Shown piece after piece: positions 1-8,021 of a stretch of DNA of 64,000 nt. How positions within the stretch are numbered: the stretch's first letter is position 1; each line of letters starts with the position of its first letter. The notes under the pieces are model-generated. The model had not been told where the DNA came from, made no database searches, and worked only from the letters and a program-made list of their open reading frames with translations. This DNA is from Sphingobium sp. V4 (lineage in GTDB: Bacteria > Pseudomonadota > Alphaproteobacteria > Sphingomonadales > Sphingomonadaceae): NCBI RefSeq assembly GCF_029590555.1, contig NZ_CP081001.1, forward strand, positions 2,886,001 through 2,950,000, read 5' to 3'. The position numbers and the translations under genes are program-made.

Positions 1-120
1 CAGCGTCTCGCGATCGGCCTTCACCTCATGGGACAGCCGTTCATAGTCAGCGAGCGCCCGGATGAAATCCTGGATGACGTCGATGTCGTCCGCCACCGCG
101 TCCCGAATGATGATGCTCAT
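1..120 (-). CDS. GNAT acetyltransferase, N-terminal part (cut by window edge)
   Basis: Only the first 40 codons are in the window. The ATG is at 120-118 and the frame stays open to position 1. The peptide begins MSIIIRDAVADDIDVIQDF, the usual opening of a GNAT N-acetyltransferase (first beta strand IRDA, then the first helix). These enzymes move an acetyl group from acetyl-CoA to an amine, but the acetyl-CoA loop lies outside the window, so the substrate cannot be guessed. Its start codon overlaps the stop of the upstream EamA gene by 4 bases (ATGA), so the two are probably co-transcribed and translationally coupled. Confidence 0.7.
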   Translation of the reverse strand, partial: MSIIIRDAVADDIDVIQDFIRALADYERLSHEVKADRETL

Positions 121-1034
121 ACCGTTCCCGCTTCCACATGGGCGCCCCGACCATCAGGGACGTCCGCCCGCTTCGTGCGGGCCGCGATAAGACAGCCGGC
201 AACGATCAGCAAGGCGCCCGCCAGTGTGGTCAGCGTCAGCCGCTCGCCAAAGACCAGCCAGCCGATGATCGCGGCCCAGACGAAGGCGCTATATTCGACC
301 GGGATCAACCGCTGCGCCTCCGCACGGGCGTAGGCCCAGGCCAACGCCGCGAGCGAAGTGAAGGCCAGAACCGCCGCCAGCAGCACCAGAGGGATAGCCT
401 TGATCGGCGGGAAAACCGCAAACAGCGGGGCGCCGATCGCAAAGACGCCCAGCATCACGAGATGCTGGAAGAAGGCGACTTCGATCGGCGACGCGACCTG
501 CGCCTGCTGCCGCTGGATGATGAGGTTCCAGGCGAAGAGGACCGCCGAGATCAGGACCGCGACGGCGCCGAGCAGCGCATCGGCGTCATAATCGCCATGC
601 AGACGGCCGGACAGGATCACGCCCACGCCGACCAGCCCGAGCAGGGACGCGCCGATCGCCTGCCGCCCGACCTTCTCGTTCAGCAGCAGCGCGGCGAGGT
701 AGAGCGCGATGAGCGGCGCGATGAAGGACAGGGCGATGGCTTCGGCCAAAGGCAATCGCATGATCGCCCAGAAGAAGAGTGCCGCCATCAGCGCGACGAC
801 GACGCCGCGCAGCAGATGGATGCGCAACACCGCGCGCGACGGCCAGCGCTGGCGGGTCAGCAGCATGAGCGTCAGGCCAAGGAGCGTCCCGCTGACGGCG
901 CGCCAGAACAGCGCGTTGTAGAGCCCGATGGAAAGGCTCAGTCCCTTCATCGCCGCGTCCATGACGGAGAAGAGCGTCACCCCGATGCAACATATGGCGA
1001 AGGGTATCGCGATTCCGCGACCAGTCCCGCTCAT
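117..1034 (-). CDS. EamA/DMT-family transporter
   Basis: A 305-residue, very hydrophobic protein with about ten predicted membrane segments and the two-fold repeat of the drug/metabolite transporter (EamA) family. It opens with a helix around FAICCIGVTLFSVMDAAMKG and has short basic loops. Inner-membrane exporters of this family move small metabolites or amino acids, but the substrate cannot be read from sequence. It begins 16 bases after ispG ends, on the same strand, and overlaps the next GNAT gene by 4 bases. An ispG-EamA-GNAT operon is likely. Confidence 0.85.
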   Translation of the reverse strand: MSGTGRGIAIPFAICCIGVTLFSVMDAAMKGLSLSIGLYNALFWRAVSGTLLGLTLMLLTRQRWPSRAVLRIHLLRGVVVALMAALFFWAIMRLPLAEAIALSFIAPLIALYLAALLLNEKVGRQAIGASLLGLVGVGVILSGRLHGDYDADALLGAVAVLISAVLFAWNLIIQRQQAQVASPIEVAFFQHLVMLGVFAIGAPLFAVFPPIKAIPLVLLAAVLAFTSLAALAWAYARAEAQRLIPVEYSAFVWAAIIGWLVFGERLTLTTLAGALLIVAGCLIAARTKRADVPDGRGAHVEAGTV

Positions 1035-1050
1035 GTCCCGGCCGTCCGGC

Positions 1051-2211
1051 CTATTCCGCCGCCTGCGCCTTGCCCGCGTCGGTCATGTCGGCTTCGGCCT
1101 TTGCGGCCTCGATCTCCGCCGCCTTGGCCTCGACCAGCCTGACGATATGATCGACCATGTCGGCGTCGTGAATCGTGTGGTCGGTGACGCCCGAAAGATA
1201 GACCATATGCTTGCCATTGCCGCCGCCGGTCAGGCCGATGTCGGTTTCCCGCGCTTCGCCGGGACCATTGACGACGCAGCCAAGCACCGACAGCGAAAGC
1301 GGCGTATGGATATGCTGGAGCCTCTCCTCCAGCGCCTGCACCGTGCGGATGACGTCGAATCCCTGGCGCGCGCAGGACGGACAGGAGATGACCTTGACCC
1401 CGCGGGTCCGGATGCCGAGTGACTTCAATATCTCATAGCCGACCCGCACTTCCTCTTCCGGCTCGGCGGAAAGGGAGACGCGGATCGTGTCGCCGATCCC
1501 GGCCCAGAGCAGGTTGCCGATGCCGATCGCGCTCTTCACCGTGCCGCCAATCAGGCCGCCTGCCTCGGTGATGCCCAGGTGGAGGGGGCAATCGACCGCG
1601 TCGGCAAGTTGCATATAGGCAGCGACGGCGAGGAACACGTCGCTGGCCTTCACCGCGACCTTATAGTCGTGGAAATCCTGGTCCTGCAGCAGCTTGATAT
1701 GGTCGAGCGCGCTTTCGACCAGCGCCTCGGGGCACGGCTCGCCATATTTTTCGAGCAGATCCTTCTCAAGGCTGCCTGCGTTGACGCCGATGCGGATCGA
1801 GCAGCCATTAGCCTTGGCCGCATCGACCACTTCCTTCACTCGTGCTTCGCTGCCGATATTGCCCGGATTGATCCGCAGGCAGGCAGCACCGGCGTCGGCC
1901 GCTTCCAGCGCGCGCTTATAGTGGAAATGGATGTCCGCGACGATCGGCACGCGCGATGCGCGGACGATCTGCCTGAGCGCCGCAGTCGATTCCTCATCGG
2001 GGCAGGACACGCGGATGATGTCGACGCCCGCCTCCTCGCATCGGCGGATCTGGTCGATCGTCGCCTTCGCGTCGGATGTCAGCGTGTTGGTCATGGTCTG
2101 GACCGTGACCGGCGCGCCGCCGCCCACCGGGACATTGCCGACCATGATCTGGCGCGACTGCCGCCGCGCGATGTCGCGCCAGGGGCGCAGGCCGGGATTA
2201 TGGTCGGACAT
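1051..2211 (-). CDS. ispG: 4-hydroxy-3-methylbut-2-enyl diphosphate synthase (IspG/GcpE)
   Basis: IspG converts methylerythritol cyclodiphosphate to HMBPP in the non-mevalonate isoprenoid pathway, using a [4Fe-4S] cluster in the cytosol. The 386-residue protein has the normal bacterial length. The cluster cysteines are visible at about 277 and 280 (SCPSC) and 312 ([10 protein letters not shown]), with the glutamate ligand following near 319. The N-terminal TIM-barrel part contains VQTMTNT and RVSCPDE. The start codon lies 6 bases after a strong hairpin (2217-2242) that contains the likely GGAG ribosome site, which could restrain translation. It heads an apparent operon with EamA and GNAT genes. 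Confidence 0.97.
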   Translation of the reverse strand: MSDHNPGLRPWRDIARRQSRQIMVGNVPVGGGAPVTVQTMTNTLTSDAKATIDQIRRCEEAGVDIIRVSCPDEESTAALRQIVRASRVPIVADIHFHYKRALEAADAGAACLRINPGNIGSEARVKEVVDAAKANGCSIRIGVNAGSLEKDLLEKYGEPCPEALVESALDHIKLLQDQDFHDYKVAVKASDVFLAVAAYMQLADAVDCPLHLGITEAGGLIGGTVKSAIGIGNLLWAGIGDTIRVSLSAEPEEEVRVGYEILKSLGIRTRGVKVISCPSCARQGFDVIRTVQALEERLQHIHTPLSLSVLGCVVNGPGEARETDIGLTGGGNGKHMVYLSGVTDHTIHDADMVDHIVRLVEAKAAEIEAAKAEADMTDAGKAQAAE

Positions 2212-2216
2212 GAAAT

Positions 2217-2242
2217 AGGGGCTCCGTGTTCACGAAGCCCCT
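2217..2242 (-). promoter_or_regulatory. Hairpin over the ispG ribosome-binding site
   Basis: AGGGGCT (2217-2223) pairs with AGCCCCT (2236-2242), and CGTG (2225-2228) with CACG (2231-2234), giving about 11 pairs with one mismatch around a very tight loop. On the minus strand the likely ispG Shine-Dalgarno GGAG (2221-2224 region) is inside the 3' arm, and ATG follows at 2211. The run of U after the minus-strand arm is weak, so it is a poor intrinsic terminator for the upstream fadL-type gene. It could be a translational control element or a processing hairpin. Confidence 0.45.
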
Positions 2243-2262
2243 ATAGGGATTTTTGGCGCCGG

Positions 2263-3564
2263 TTAGAAGCGCAGGGTTAGCGATGCGGCAATCTGGTCCG
2301 CATTGCCGCTGGTCTGGGACAGGGTCGTCGCCGTCACGGTCGCAGGCGATGGATAATAGCTGTCCGGCCGAATGATGTTCGCCTTCGCCACGAAGGTGTG
2401 GGCGTAGCTGAGGTTCAGCGCCATCGATTCCGACATGTTCCACGTCCCGCCGCCGCTCAACCAGACCCGATCGCCATCGGGCACGCGCGTGGTGAGATGC
2501 TGCGCGTTGGTCGGCGACCGATCGAACATCGTTCCGGCCCGCAGGGTCAGCGCGGGACTGACGTCATATTCTCCGCCGACGCTGACCGAATAGCTGTCCC
2601 GGTAATCCAGTTCCTTGTTGGTGGTGCCCGACGCGGTGGTCACGGCGATCCCCTTGAACTTGGACCAGTTATACCATTTGCCGGTGATCATCGCCCGCAG
2701 GCCGGGCGTCAGGCGGTGCATCATGCTGACGGTGACGATATCGGGCAGGCTGAGCGGCGCGGTCGCCGCAAACGCCCCATTCGCCCCGGCGAGCAGCCCG
2801 GTCAGGCCGGAAATGCTCTGGGTGCCGGCCAGCTTATGCGTTATGCCGGCGCGATAATGAACCCCGACATTGGTGTCTCCGCTGGTATAGAACAGACCTG
2901 CGTTCCAGCCGACCGACCAATCGTCGCCCTTCAGACTGGCAAAGCCGTCGGTGGTGGCGAGCGGAGACAGTTGCGGCAGCGCATTGGTCAGTTCTGCCTT
3001 CACATATTGCACGTCGACGCCGCCGCCGATCGACAGGCTGTCGGTCAGCTTATACGCCGCGGAAGGCTGGATATTGTAGGTCTTGAGGTCGGTATAGAGC
3101 GAGTCATAGCGACCGAAGAAGCCGTCATCATATTCCAGCTTCAGACCGAAGGGTGCATTCACGCCCAGGCCCAGCCACAACCGATCGCTGACCTGCGCGC
3201 TGGCGTAGAAACTGGGGACCGGGATCACGCTCTCGAACGCGTTTCCACCGTCATTGCCGGTCACCGGCACCCGCACCGTCGATCCGGGAATGGAACGATA
3301 GCTGCCCCGGTTGGTCTGGTGCGCCGACGCCATCAGCAGCGATCCGCCGACAGAGGTCTGGATGCCCGACAACTGGGTCATGGCGGCGGGATTGAAATAA
3401 ATGGTCGAGGGATCATCCGCCGCCGCCGCGCCACCGGACAGCGCGCGTCCGGTTTCGATGGGGGATTGCTCCTGCAGATAGAAACCGCCCGCCAGCGCGG
3501 GAGACGACGCGGTCATGGCCCCGGTCACGAGAAGGAAACAGCCAAGGCGGCGGCTAAGGGACAT
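2263..3564 (-). CDS. FadL/OMPP1/TodX-family outer membrane transporter
   Basis: A 433-residue outer membrane beta-barrel of the FadL type, which passes hydrophobic molecules such as long-chain fatty acids or aromatic hydrocarbons across the outer membrane. A signal peptide ends near residue 25 (SPALA, then GGFYLQEQS), followed by the family hatch segment (GRALSGGAAAADDPSTIYFNP, residues 39-59). The C-terminus ends in phenylalanine (SLTLRF), the usual barrel-assembly signal. I chose the ATG at 3564 rather than the longer frame to 3690 because it has an AGAGGA ribosome site and directly precedes the signal peptide. The substrate is unknown. Confidence 0.9.
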   Translation of the reverse strand: MSLSRRLGCFLLVTGAMTASSPALAGGFYLQEQSPIETGRALSGGAAAADDPSTIYFNPAAMTQLSGIQTSVGGSLLMASAHQTNRGSYRSIPGSTVRVPVTGNDGGNAFESVIPVPSFYASAQVSDRLWLGLGVNAPFGLKLEYDDGFFGRYDSLYTDLKTYNIQPSAAYKLTDSLSIGGGVDVQYVKAELTNALPQLSPLATTDGFASLKGDDWSVGWNAGLFYTSGDTNVGVHYRAGITHKLAGTQSISGLTGLLAGANGAFAATAPLSLPDIVTVSMMHRLTPGLRAMITGKWYNWSKFKGIAVTTASGTTNKELDYRDSYSVSVGGEYDVSPALTLRAGTMFDRSPTNAQHLTTRVPDGDRVWLSGGGTWNMSESMALNLSYAHTFVAKANIIRPDSYYPSPATVTATTLSQTSGNADQIAASLTLRF

Positions 3565-3773
3565 GGGCAAATCCTCTGCTTGTTGCGCTATTCTCATGCC
3601 GGCCGATGACGCGCGAACGCGCAAGCCGGGCTTATGAGTCAGGCGGCTTATCAAGAATATCGTTAATTTCCAGTGTTGAAGATCGGGCATTGCCGCGGTT
3701 TCAGGGCATTTTTCATGGTTAGCGTGACGCGGACGCTACGGCTGCAAGCGAAAAGCGGCAGCGGAAAAAAGGC

Positions 3774-3800
3774 AAAAAAAAAGCCGCCCGGAAGGCGGCT
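3774..3800 (-). terminator. Rho-independent terminator
   Basis: AGCCGCC (3782-3788) and GGCGGCT (3794-3800) form a perfect 7-pair stem around a 5-base loop. On the minus strand it is followed by nine U (complement of the A-run 3774-3782). This is a textbook intrinsic terminator for leftward transcription. It lies 184 bases beyond the pgmG stop, so it either ends the pgmG transcript or a separate small RNA. Confidence 0.9.
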
Positions 3801-3944
3801 GTGAAGTTTTAGGAGAGGATGCCTGAAAGGCCCGTTCCTTGTGCAGTGCAGCGCGGATTGTCGCAAATGCGAAACGGGCACGCATGATTGCATTTCCTGC
3901 AATCATTCTCAAAAATCCATAATTCCGTAAGGGAATGATGATCA
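3774..3944 (-). ncRNA. Candidate small RNA between pgmG and the fadL-type gene
   Basis: A region without a convincing gene has the parts of a small transcript on the minus strand: a perfect TATAAT (3956-3951), a run of compact hairpins, then a strong intrinsic terminator at 3800-3774. The clearest stem is ATGATTGCA (3884-3892) with TGCAATCAT (3898-3906), nine perfect pairs around a 5-base loop. ATTCC/GGAAT near 3922-3934 and CCCGTT/AACGGG further down also pair. No good -35 box is visible at normal spacing. The alternative is a terminated leader of the fadL-type gene about 210 bases downstream. I do not recognise it as a known RNA family. Confidence 0.45.
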
Positions 3945-3950
3945 CAAAAA

Positions 3951-3956
3951 ATTATA
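3951..3956 (-). promoter_or_regulatory. Perfect TATAAT -10 element upstream of candidate small RNA
   Basis: Read on the minus strand, this is TATAAT in an AT-rich stretch starting 27 bases past the pgmG stop codon. Transcription would start near 3944 and run into the structured region and terminator ending at 3774. The -35 position reads about GACACG, a poor match, so the promoter call rests on the -10 element and the AT-rich context. Confidence 0.35.
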
Positions 3957-3983
3957 GCGCTAATAGAATATGATCGTGTCGGG

Positions 3984-5366
3984 TCATTTTCGCGGCGTGA
4001 CGCGGCTTTCGATACCCGAATCGGCGAGGTGCGAATCGATGTGCGCCAGCAACCGGGCCAGCCCCGCCTCGTCGGACGCCTCCGCCCGCGCCACCAGTTC
4101 TGCCTGCGTATTCGACGCCCGCAGCAGCCACCAGCCGTCCGCCGTCCGCACCCGTGCCCCATCGATGGCGCAAACATCGGCACCCATCATGCGAAGCCGG
4201 GCGAGGACGTCTTCCACCACCGCGAACTTGCGCGTCTCGGGCACGGGAAGGCGCAATTCGGGCGTGATGGCGCTCTCCGGCATCGCGTCGCGCAGCGCCG
4301 TGACGCCTTGGCCCAGTGTCCCCACCAGTCGGATCAGGCGAACGGCGGCATAAAGGCCGTCGTCAAACCCATAATAATCGTCAGCGAAGAAGAGATGGCC
4401 GGTGGTTTCGCCGCCGAGCACGCTGCCAATCTGCTTCATTCTGGACTTGATGTGGCTGTGGCCCGCCTTCCACATGTCCGGCTGGCCACCCAGCCCGGCA
4501 ATGGCGTCGAATATGCGCTGGCTGGTCTTCACATCCGCGACGACCGTCGCGCCGGGCCGGTTCTTCAGGACATCCTGCGCGAACAGGCCCAGCAGCTGGT
4601 CGCCGGCAATCACCCTGCCCCGCCCGTCCACCACCCCGATCCGGTCGCCGTCACCATCGAAAGCCACGCCGAAATCAAGCTGCTTCTCCAGGACAAGCCC
4701 GCGCAGGTCCGCCAGATTCCGCTCCTCGGAAGGATCGGGATGATGATGGGGAAAATGACCGTCCACTTCGGTGAAGAGCAAATGATGCTCACCGGGCAGG
4801 AGTTGCACGAGCTTCTCCACCACCGGACCTGCGGCGCCATTGCCCGCATCCCAGCCGATGCGGCAGGCCGGGCCGTCAAATCCCTGCACCAGCCGGGCGG
4901 CGTAGGCGTCCGTCACCGCGACCGTTTCGATCCGTCCCGTGCCCGACTCCCAGTCGCCGCTCGCCGCCATGGCTCCCAGTCGCCGGATGTCGGCTCCGAA
5001 AAAGGGGACATGGTCCTTGACCAGCTTGAAGCCATTCTGGTCGGCGGGATTATGACTGCCGGTTATCTCTATGCCGCCATCGACATCGCCGGTCGCCTCG
5101 GCATGATATAGCATCGGCGTGGGTCCAAGGCCGATGCGGACGACGTCGATTCCGCTTTCAGTCAGCCCTTCGACCAGCGCGGATTCCAGCATCGGCGAAC
5201 TCAGCCGCCCGTCATAGCCCACAGCAACGCGGTTGCCGCCGGCGCGGGCGATGACCGTGCCGAAACTGCGGCCCAGCGCCCGGGCGTCGGCGGCATGGAG
5301 CGTCTCGCCCACCGTACCGCGCAGATCATAATCGCGCAGCAGCGTCGGGTCGAAACGATGCGTCAT
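3984..5366 (-). CDS. pgmG: Phosphomannomutase/phosphoglucomutase
   Basis: A 460-residue alpha-D-phosphohexomutase that interconverts hexose 6- and 1-phosphates (glucose and mannose), feeding sugar-nucleotide synthesis for envelope and exopolysaccharides. The phosphoserine loop ITGSHNP is at 101-107 (Ser104), the magnesium loop DGDGDR at 237-242, the sugar-binding GGETTGH at 318-324, and a C-terminal phosphate-binding domain follows. It closely resembles PgmG of exopolysaccharide-producing Sphingomonas, hence the symbol, though I cannot verify bifunctionality. Its ATG overlaps the stop of the J-domain gene by 4 bases, so mipZ, the J-domain gene and pgmG look like one operon. Confidence 0.93.
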   Translation of the reverse strand: MTHRFDPTLLRDYDLRGTVGETLHAADARALGRSFGTVIARAGGNRVAVGYDGRLSSPMLESALVEGLTESGIDVVRIGLGPTPMLYHAEATGDVDGGIEITGSHNPADQNGFKLVKDHVPFFGADIRRLGAMAASGDWESGTGRIETVAVTDAYAARLVQGFDGPACRIGWDAGNGAAGPVVEKLVQLLPGEHHLLFTEVDGHFPHHHPDPSEERNLADLRGLVLEKQLDFGVAFDGDGDRIGVVDGRGRVIAGDQLLGLFAQDVLKNRPGATVVADVKTSQRIFDAIAGLGGQPDMWKAGHSHIKSRMKQIGSVLGGETTGHLFFADDYYGFDDGLYAAVRLIRLVGTLGQGVTALRDAMPESAITPELRLPVPETRKFAVVEDVLARLRMMGADVCAIDGARVRTADGWWLLRASNTQAELVARAEASDEAGLARLLAHIDSHLADSGIESRVTPRK

Positions 5367-5797
5367 GGGGTCTTCTGTTCTTCGAGCAACAGGTCACGCG
5401 CGGCGTTGATCTGGGCAGCCAGCGCCTCGGTGCCGCCCTTGTCGGGATGGACCGACGCGATCAGGCGGCGATGGGCGGCGCGGATCGTCCTGGCGTCCGC
5501 ATCGGGCGCGACACCGAGCAGCGCGCGCGCCCTGGCGACATCCTCCGCGCTGTGCGGCGGGGGCGGTGCAATGGGACGCTTGCGCGCGCCTGTTCTGGCT
5601 TTCCCCTGCTTGACGAAGAAAAGCGCCGCGCCGATCAGCAGCGGAGCCCCGATCACCGGCTTGCCCTTGGCCGCGAAGACCGCCCCCACCAGCGCCGCTC
5701 CGAGCGCCATGCCATCCTTTGCCGTCATGCGTTGCAGCCTTCCCGTCCAGATCAGCCAGACGGCAAGCCCGGCGAGCAGCAGTGCGAACACGCCCAT
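5363..5797 (-). CDS. Membrane-anchored J-domain (DnaJ-like) protein
   Basis: A 144-residue protein with an N-terminal membrane segment (residues 1-18), a second hydrophobic stretch (about 30-63), a proline-rich linker (APPPP) and a C-terminal J domain carrying the obligatory HPD motif (HPDKGG, about 117-122). J domains stimulate ATP hydrolysis by DnaK/Hsp70. This layout, with the J domain last and membrane-tethered, resembles the DjlC/Tim14 type rather than classical DnaJ, with no G/F or zinc region. It is coupled to mipZ (TGATG overlap) and to pgmG (ATGA overlap). The client is unknown. Confidence 0.85.
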   Translation of the reverse strand: MGVFALLLAGLAVWLIWTGRLQRMTAKDGMALGAALVGAVFAAKGKPVIGAPLLIGAALFFVKQGKARTGARKRPIAPPPPHSAEDVARARALLGVAPDADARTIRAAHRRLIASVHPDKGGTEALAAQINAARDLLLEEQKTP

Positions 5798-6603
5798 CAG
5801 GCGGCGCCGAGCAGGTCCACCGAGTCGACGCCCTCACGCGTGGGCAGGGCCAGCCCCGACACCATCTCGCGCAGTTCCTGCCGCGCCGCGATATGGCTGA
5901 CGCCCAGTTCGCCCAGATGGCCCTTGTCGAGCAGGGTCAGGCCCGAAGGGAAGAGTTCGCGAAAGATGACGCGTTCCGACAGGCCGGGAATGACGCGGAA
6001 GCCGACGCGGCGGGACAATTCCATCAATGCATCGCCAACGCGCTTCTTGTTGCGGGCGTCATGATGCTGGACGCGGTTGCGCAGCACCACCCAGTCGATC
6101 GACACGCCATCGACCTTCGCCCGCGCCTTGCGTGTTTCGAAGATGAGTTCGGAATAGAAGGACAGGCGGCGCACGCGGAACGTTTCCGGGTCGACCTGGC
6201 CGATCAGGTCGAAATCGACGAAGCTGTCGTTCATCGGCGTGACCAGCGTGTTGGCATGGGGCGCCAGATGCCGGGCGAAGACATCGTCGCGGCCGGGCGT
6301 GTCGACGACCAGGAAATCTTTGCCCTGCGCCAGTTCGATCACCTGATCGTCCAGCGCGGCGATACTGTCGCCGGTGAATACCGAAAAAGCAGGAGTCGGC
6401 AGGTCGATTTCGCGCCGACGCGCGGTTTCACGGCGATTTTCCATGTAGCGGGTGACGGTGCGCTGGCGCGGATCGAGGTCGATCATGCCGACGTTATGAC
6501 CGAGCGCCGACAATGCGATGGCGGTATGAACCGCGGTGGTCGACTTGCCCGTCCCACCCTTTTCGTTGGCGAAAACGATGAGATGCGGCTGCGGATTCGC
6601 CAT
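5797..6603 (-). CDS. mipZ: Division-plane positioning ATPase MipZ
   Basis: A 268-residue ParA/MinD-family ATPase with the deviant Walker A motif NEKGGTGKST (Lys15 and Lys20). MipZ signatures follow: DLDPRQRTVTRYMENRR, VDTPG, PMNDSFVDFDLIG, DWVVLRNR and a C-terminal ELFPSGLTLLD. In Caulobacter, MipZ rides on ParB at the origin and forms a polar gradient that blocks FtsZ assembly, placing division at midcell. The ATG at 6603 follows AGGGG and sits just before the conserved start, so I preferred it to the frame beginning at 6633. It is about 2.5 kb from the probable origin and divergent from panC. Confidence 0.95.
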   Translation of the reverse strand: MANPQPHLIVFANEKGGTGKSTTAVHTAIALSALGHNVGMIDLDPRQRTVTRYMENRRETARRREIDLPTPAFSVFTGDSIAALDDQVIELAQGKDFLVVDTPGRDDVFARHLAPHANTLVTPMNDSFVDFDLIGQVDPETFRVRRLSFYSELIFETRKARAKVDGVSIDWVVLRNRVQHHDARNKKRVGDALMELSRRVGFRVIPGLSERVIFRELFPSGLTLLDKGHLGELGVSHIAARQELREMVSGLALPTREGVDSVDLLGAA

Positions 6604-6710
6604 TGCCCCTGATAACCCCGTTGATTGTCGCAATGTTTGTTGACGGTCGCGCCGGCACGAGCCTAGCAGGACATTCCTATCCTGTCGCCCTTATCGGAGC
6701 CATAACTTCC

Positions 6711-7556
6711 GTGCAAACGCTGCGTGACCTGCCCACCCTCCGCGCCGCCGTCGAAACGCTGAAGAGCGACGGAAAGCCGCTGGTTCTGGTGCCCACCATG
6801 GGCGCGTTGCATGACGGGCACATGGCTCTGGTAGACGAAGCCAGGCGGCGCGGACGGCATGTCGTCGTGTCGATCTTCGTCAACCCGAAACAGTTTGGGG
6901 AGCATGAGGATCTGGACGCCTATCCCCGGCGGGAGGCCAAGGACGCACAGATGCTGGCGGCGGCGGGGGTCGACATTCTCTGGGCGCCCGGCGTGGACAT
7001 GATGTACCCCGCCGGTTTCGCGACCAATATCAGCGTGTCCGGGATCAGCGAAGGTCTGGACGGCGCGGCCCGGCCGGGCCATTTCGACGGGGTGGCGACG
7101 GTCGTCGCCAAGCTGTTCAACCAGGTGCGGCCCGACATCGCCATCTTCGGCGAGAAGGATTATCAGCAGCTCGCGGTGATCCGGCGCCTGGTCGCGGACC
7201 TGGACATGGCCGTGGAGATCGTCGGGATGCCGACCCAGCGGGCCGAGGACGGCCTCGCCCTCTCTTCCCGCAACGCCTATCTGACCGACGAAGAGCGCAA
7301 GGCGGCGCTCGCCCTGCCCCGCGCACTTGGCGAGGCGAAGCGGCAGATCGAGAAGGGCGAGCCGGTCGATGCGGCACTGGCGAAGGCGATCGCCTCGCTG
7401 GCGGCACACGGCTTTGATCCGATCGATTATGTGACGCTGTGCGATGCGGCTACACTGGCGCCGATCCATGCGCTCGACCGTCCGGCGCGGCTGCTCGGTG
7501 CGGCCAAGCTGGGCACCACCCGGCTGATCGACAATATTGCGATCGACCCTGCCTGA
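6711..7556 (+). CDS. panC: Pantothenate synthetase
   Basis: PanC joins pantoate and beta-alanine with ATP to give pantothenate, the vitamin B5 precursor of CoA. With a GTG start at 6711 the product is 281 residues, the normal length, beginning (M)QTLRDLPTLRAA as in homologues, with GGAG 11 bases upstream. The ATP-binding motif PTMGALHDGH is at 28-37, followed by GEKDYQQL and the KMSK-equivalent SSRN region. The open frame extends upstream to 6603 with other ATGs (for example 6633), but that extension has no family counterpart and would overlap the mipZ promoter. The 107 bases between mipZ and panC must serve both divergent genes. Confidence 0.95.
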   Translation: MQTLRDLPTLRAAVETLKSDGKPLVLVPTMGALHDGHMALVDEARRRGRHVVVSIFVNPKQFGEHEDLDAYPRREAKDAQMLAAAGVDILWAPGVDMMYPAGFATNISVSGISEGLDGAARPGHFDGVATVVAKLFNQVRPDIAIFGEKDYQQLAVIRRLVADLDMAVEIVGMPTQRAEDGLALSSRNAYLTDEERKAALALPRALGEAKRQIEKGEPVDAALAKAIASLAAHGFDPIDYVTLCDAATLAPIHALDRPARLLGAAKLGTTRLIDNIAIDPA

Positions 7557-7580
7557 TGCCGCCTGTTCGAACGGCAGCGC

Positions 7581-8021
7581 CTAAAAGGGCTTCACGATCA
7601 CGGCGATGACGATGACGGCGGCGGCGATGCCGGGAATCTCGTTCAGCATCCGCAGTTGCCGGTCGGTCAGTGGGCGCTGTCCCCTTGCGAGCTTCTTCAC
7701 ATAGCCGGCGATCCAGCCATGATAGCCGGACAGCCCCAGCACGAAGAGCAGCTTCAGGTGGAACCAGCCGAAATGCCAGGCGCCGATCTCGACCATCAGC
7801 ATCAGCCCGAACAGCCAGACGAGGATCAGCGAGGGATTGAGGATGATCTTGAGCAGCCGTCCCTCGCGCTCGATCCACCTCTTGTCCTCGGGTGATCCGG
7901 GCAGGGTTTCCTGATGATAGACGAAGAAACGCGGCATCATGAACAGCCCCGCCATCAGGAAGATGACGAAGATGACATGGGCAGCCTTCACCCAGAGATA
8001 GGCGGCACCAAGATAGGCCAT
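7581..8021 (-). CDS. hemJ: Protoporphyrinogen IX oxidase HemJ
   Basis: A 146-residue inner-membrane protein with four to five hydrophobic helices, of the HemJ (UPF0093, CopD-related) family. HemJ oxidises protoporphyrinogen IX to protoporphyrin IX in bacteria without HemG or HemY. The conserved histidine near the N-terminus (AAHVIFVIFLMAGLFMMPR) and the later WFHLKLL and YHGW segments match the family, as does the length. Its start touches the hemE stop (one shared base), giving a two-gene haem operon with an earlier pathway step, which strengthens the call. Confidence 0.92.
   Translation of the reverse strand: MAYLGAAYLWVKAAHVIFVIFLMAGLFMMPRFFVYHQETLPGSPEDKRWIEREGRLLKIILNPSLILVWLFGLMLMVEIGAWHFGWFHLKLLFVLGLSGYHGWIAGYVKKLARGQRPLTDRQLRMLNEIPGIAAAVIVIAVIVKPF

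Noticed and set aside
3736-3945. 69-codon open frame in the pgmG-fadL gap
   Set aside because: It reads straight through a strong intrinsic terminator (3774-3800) and has no ribosome site, so it was treated as non-coding.
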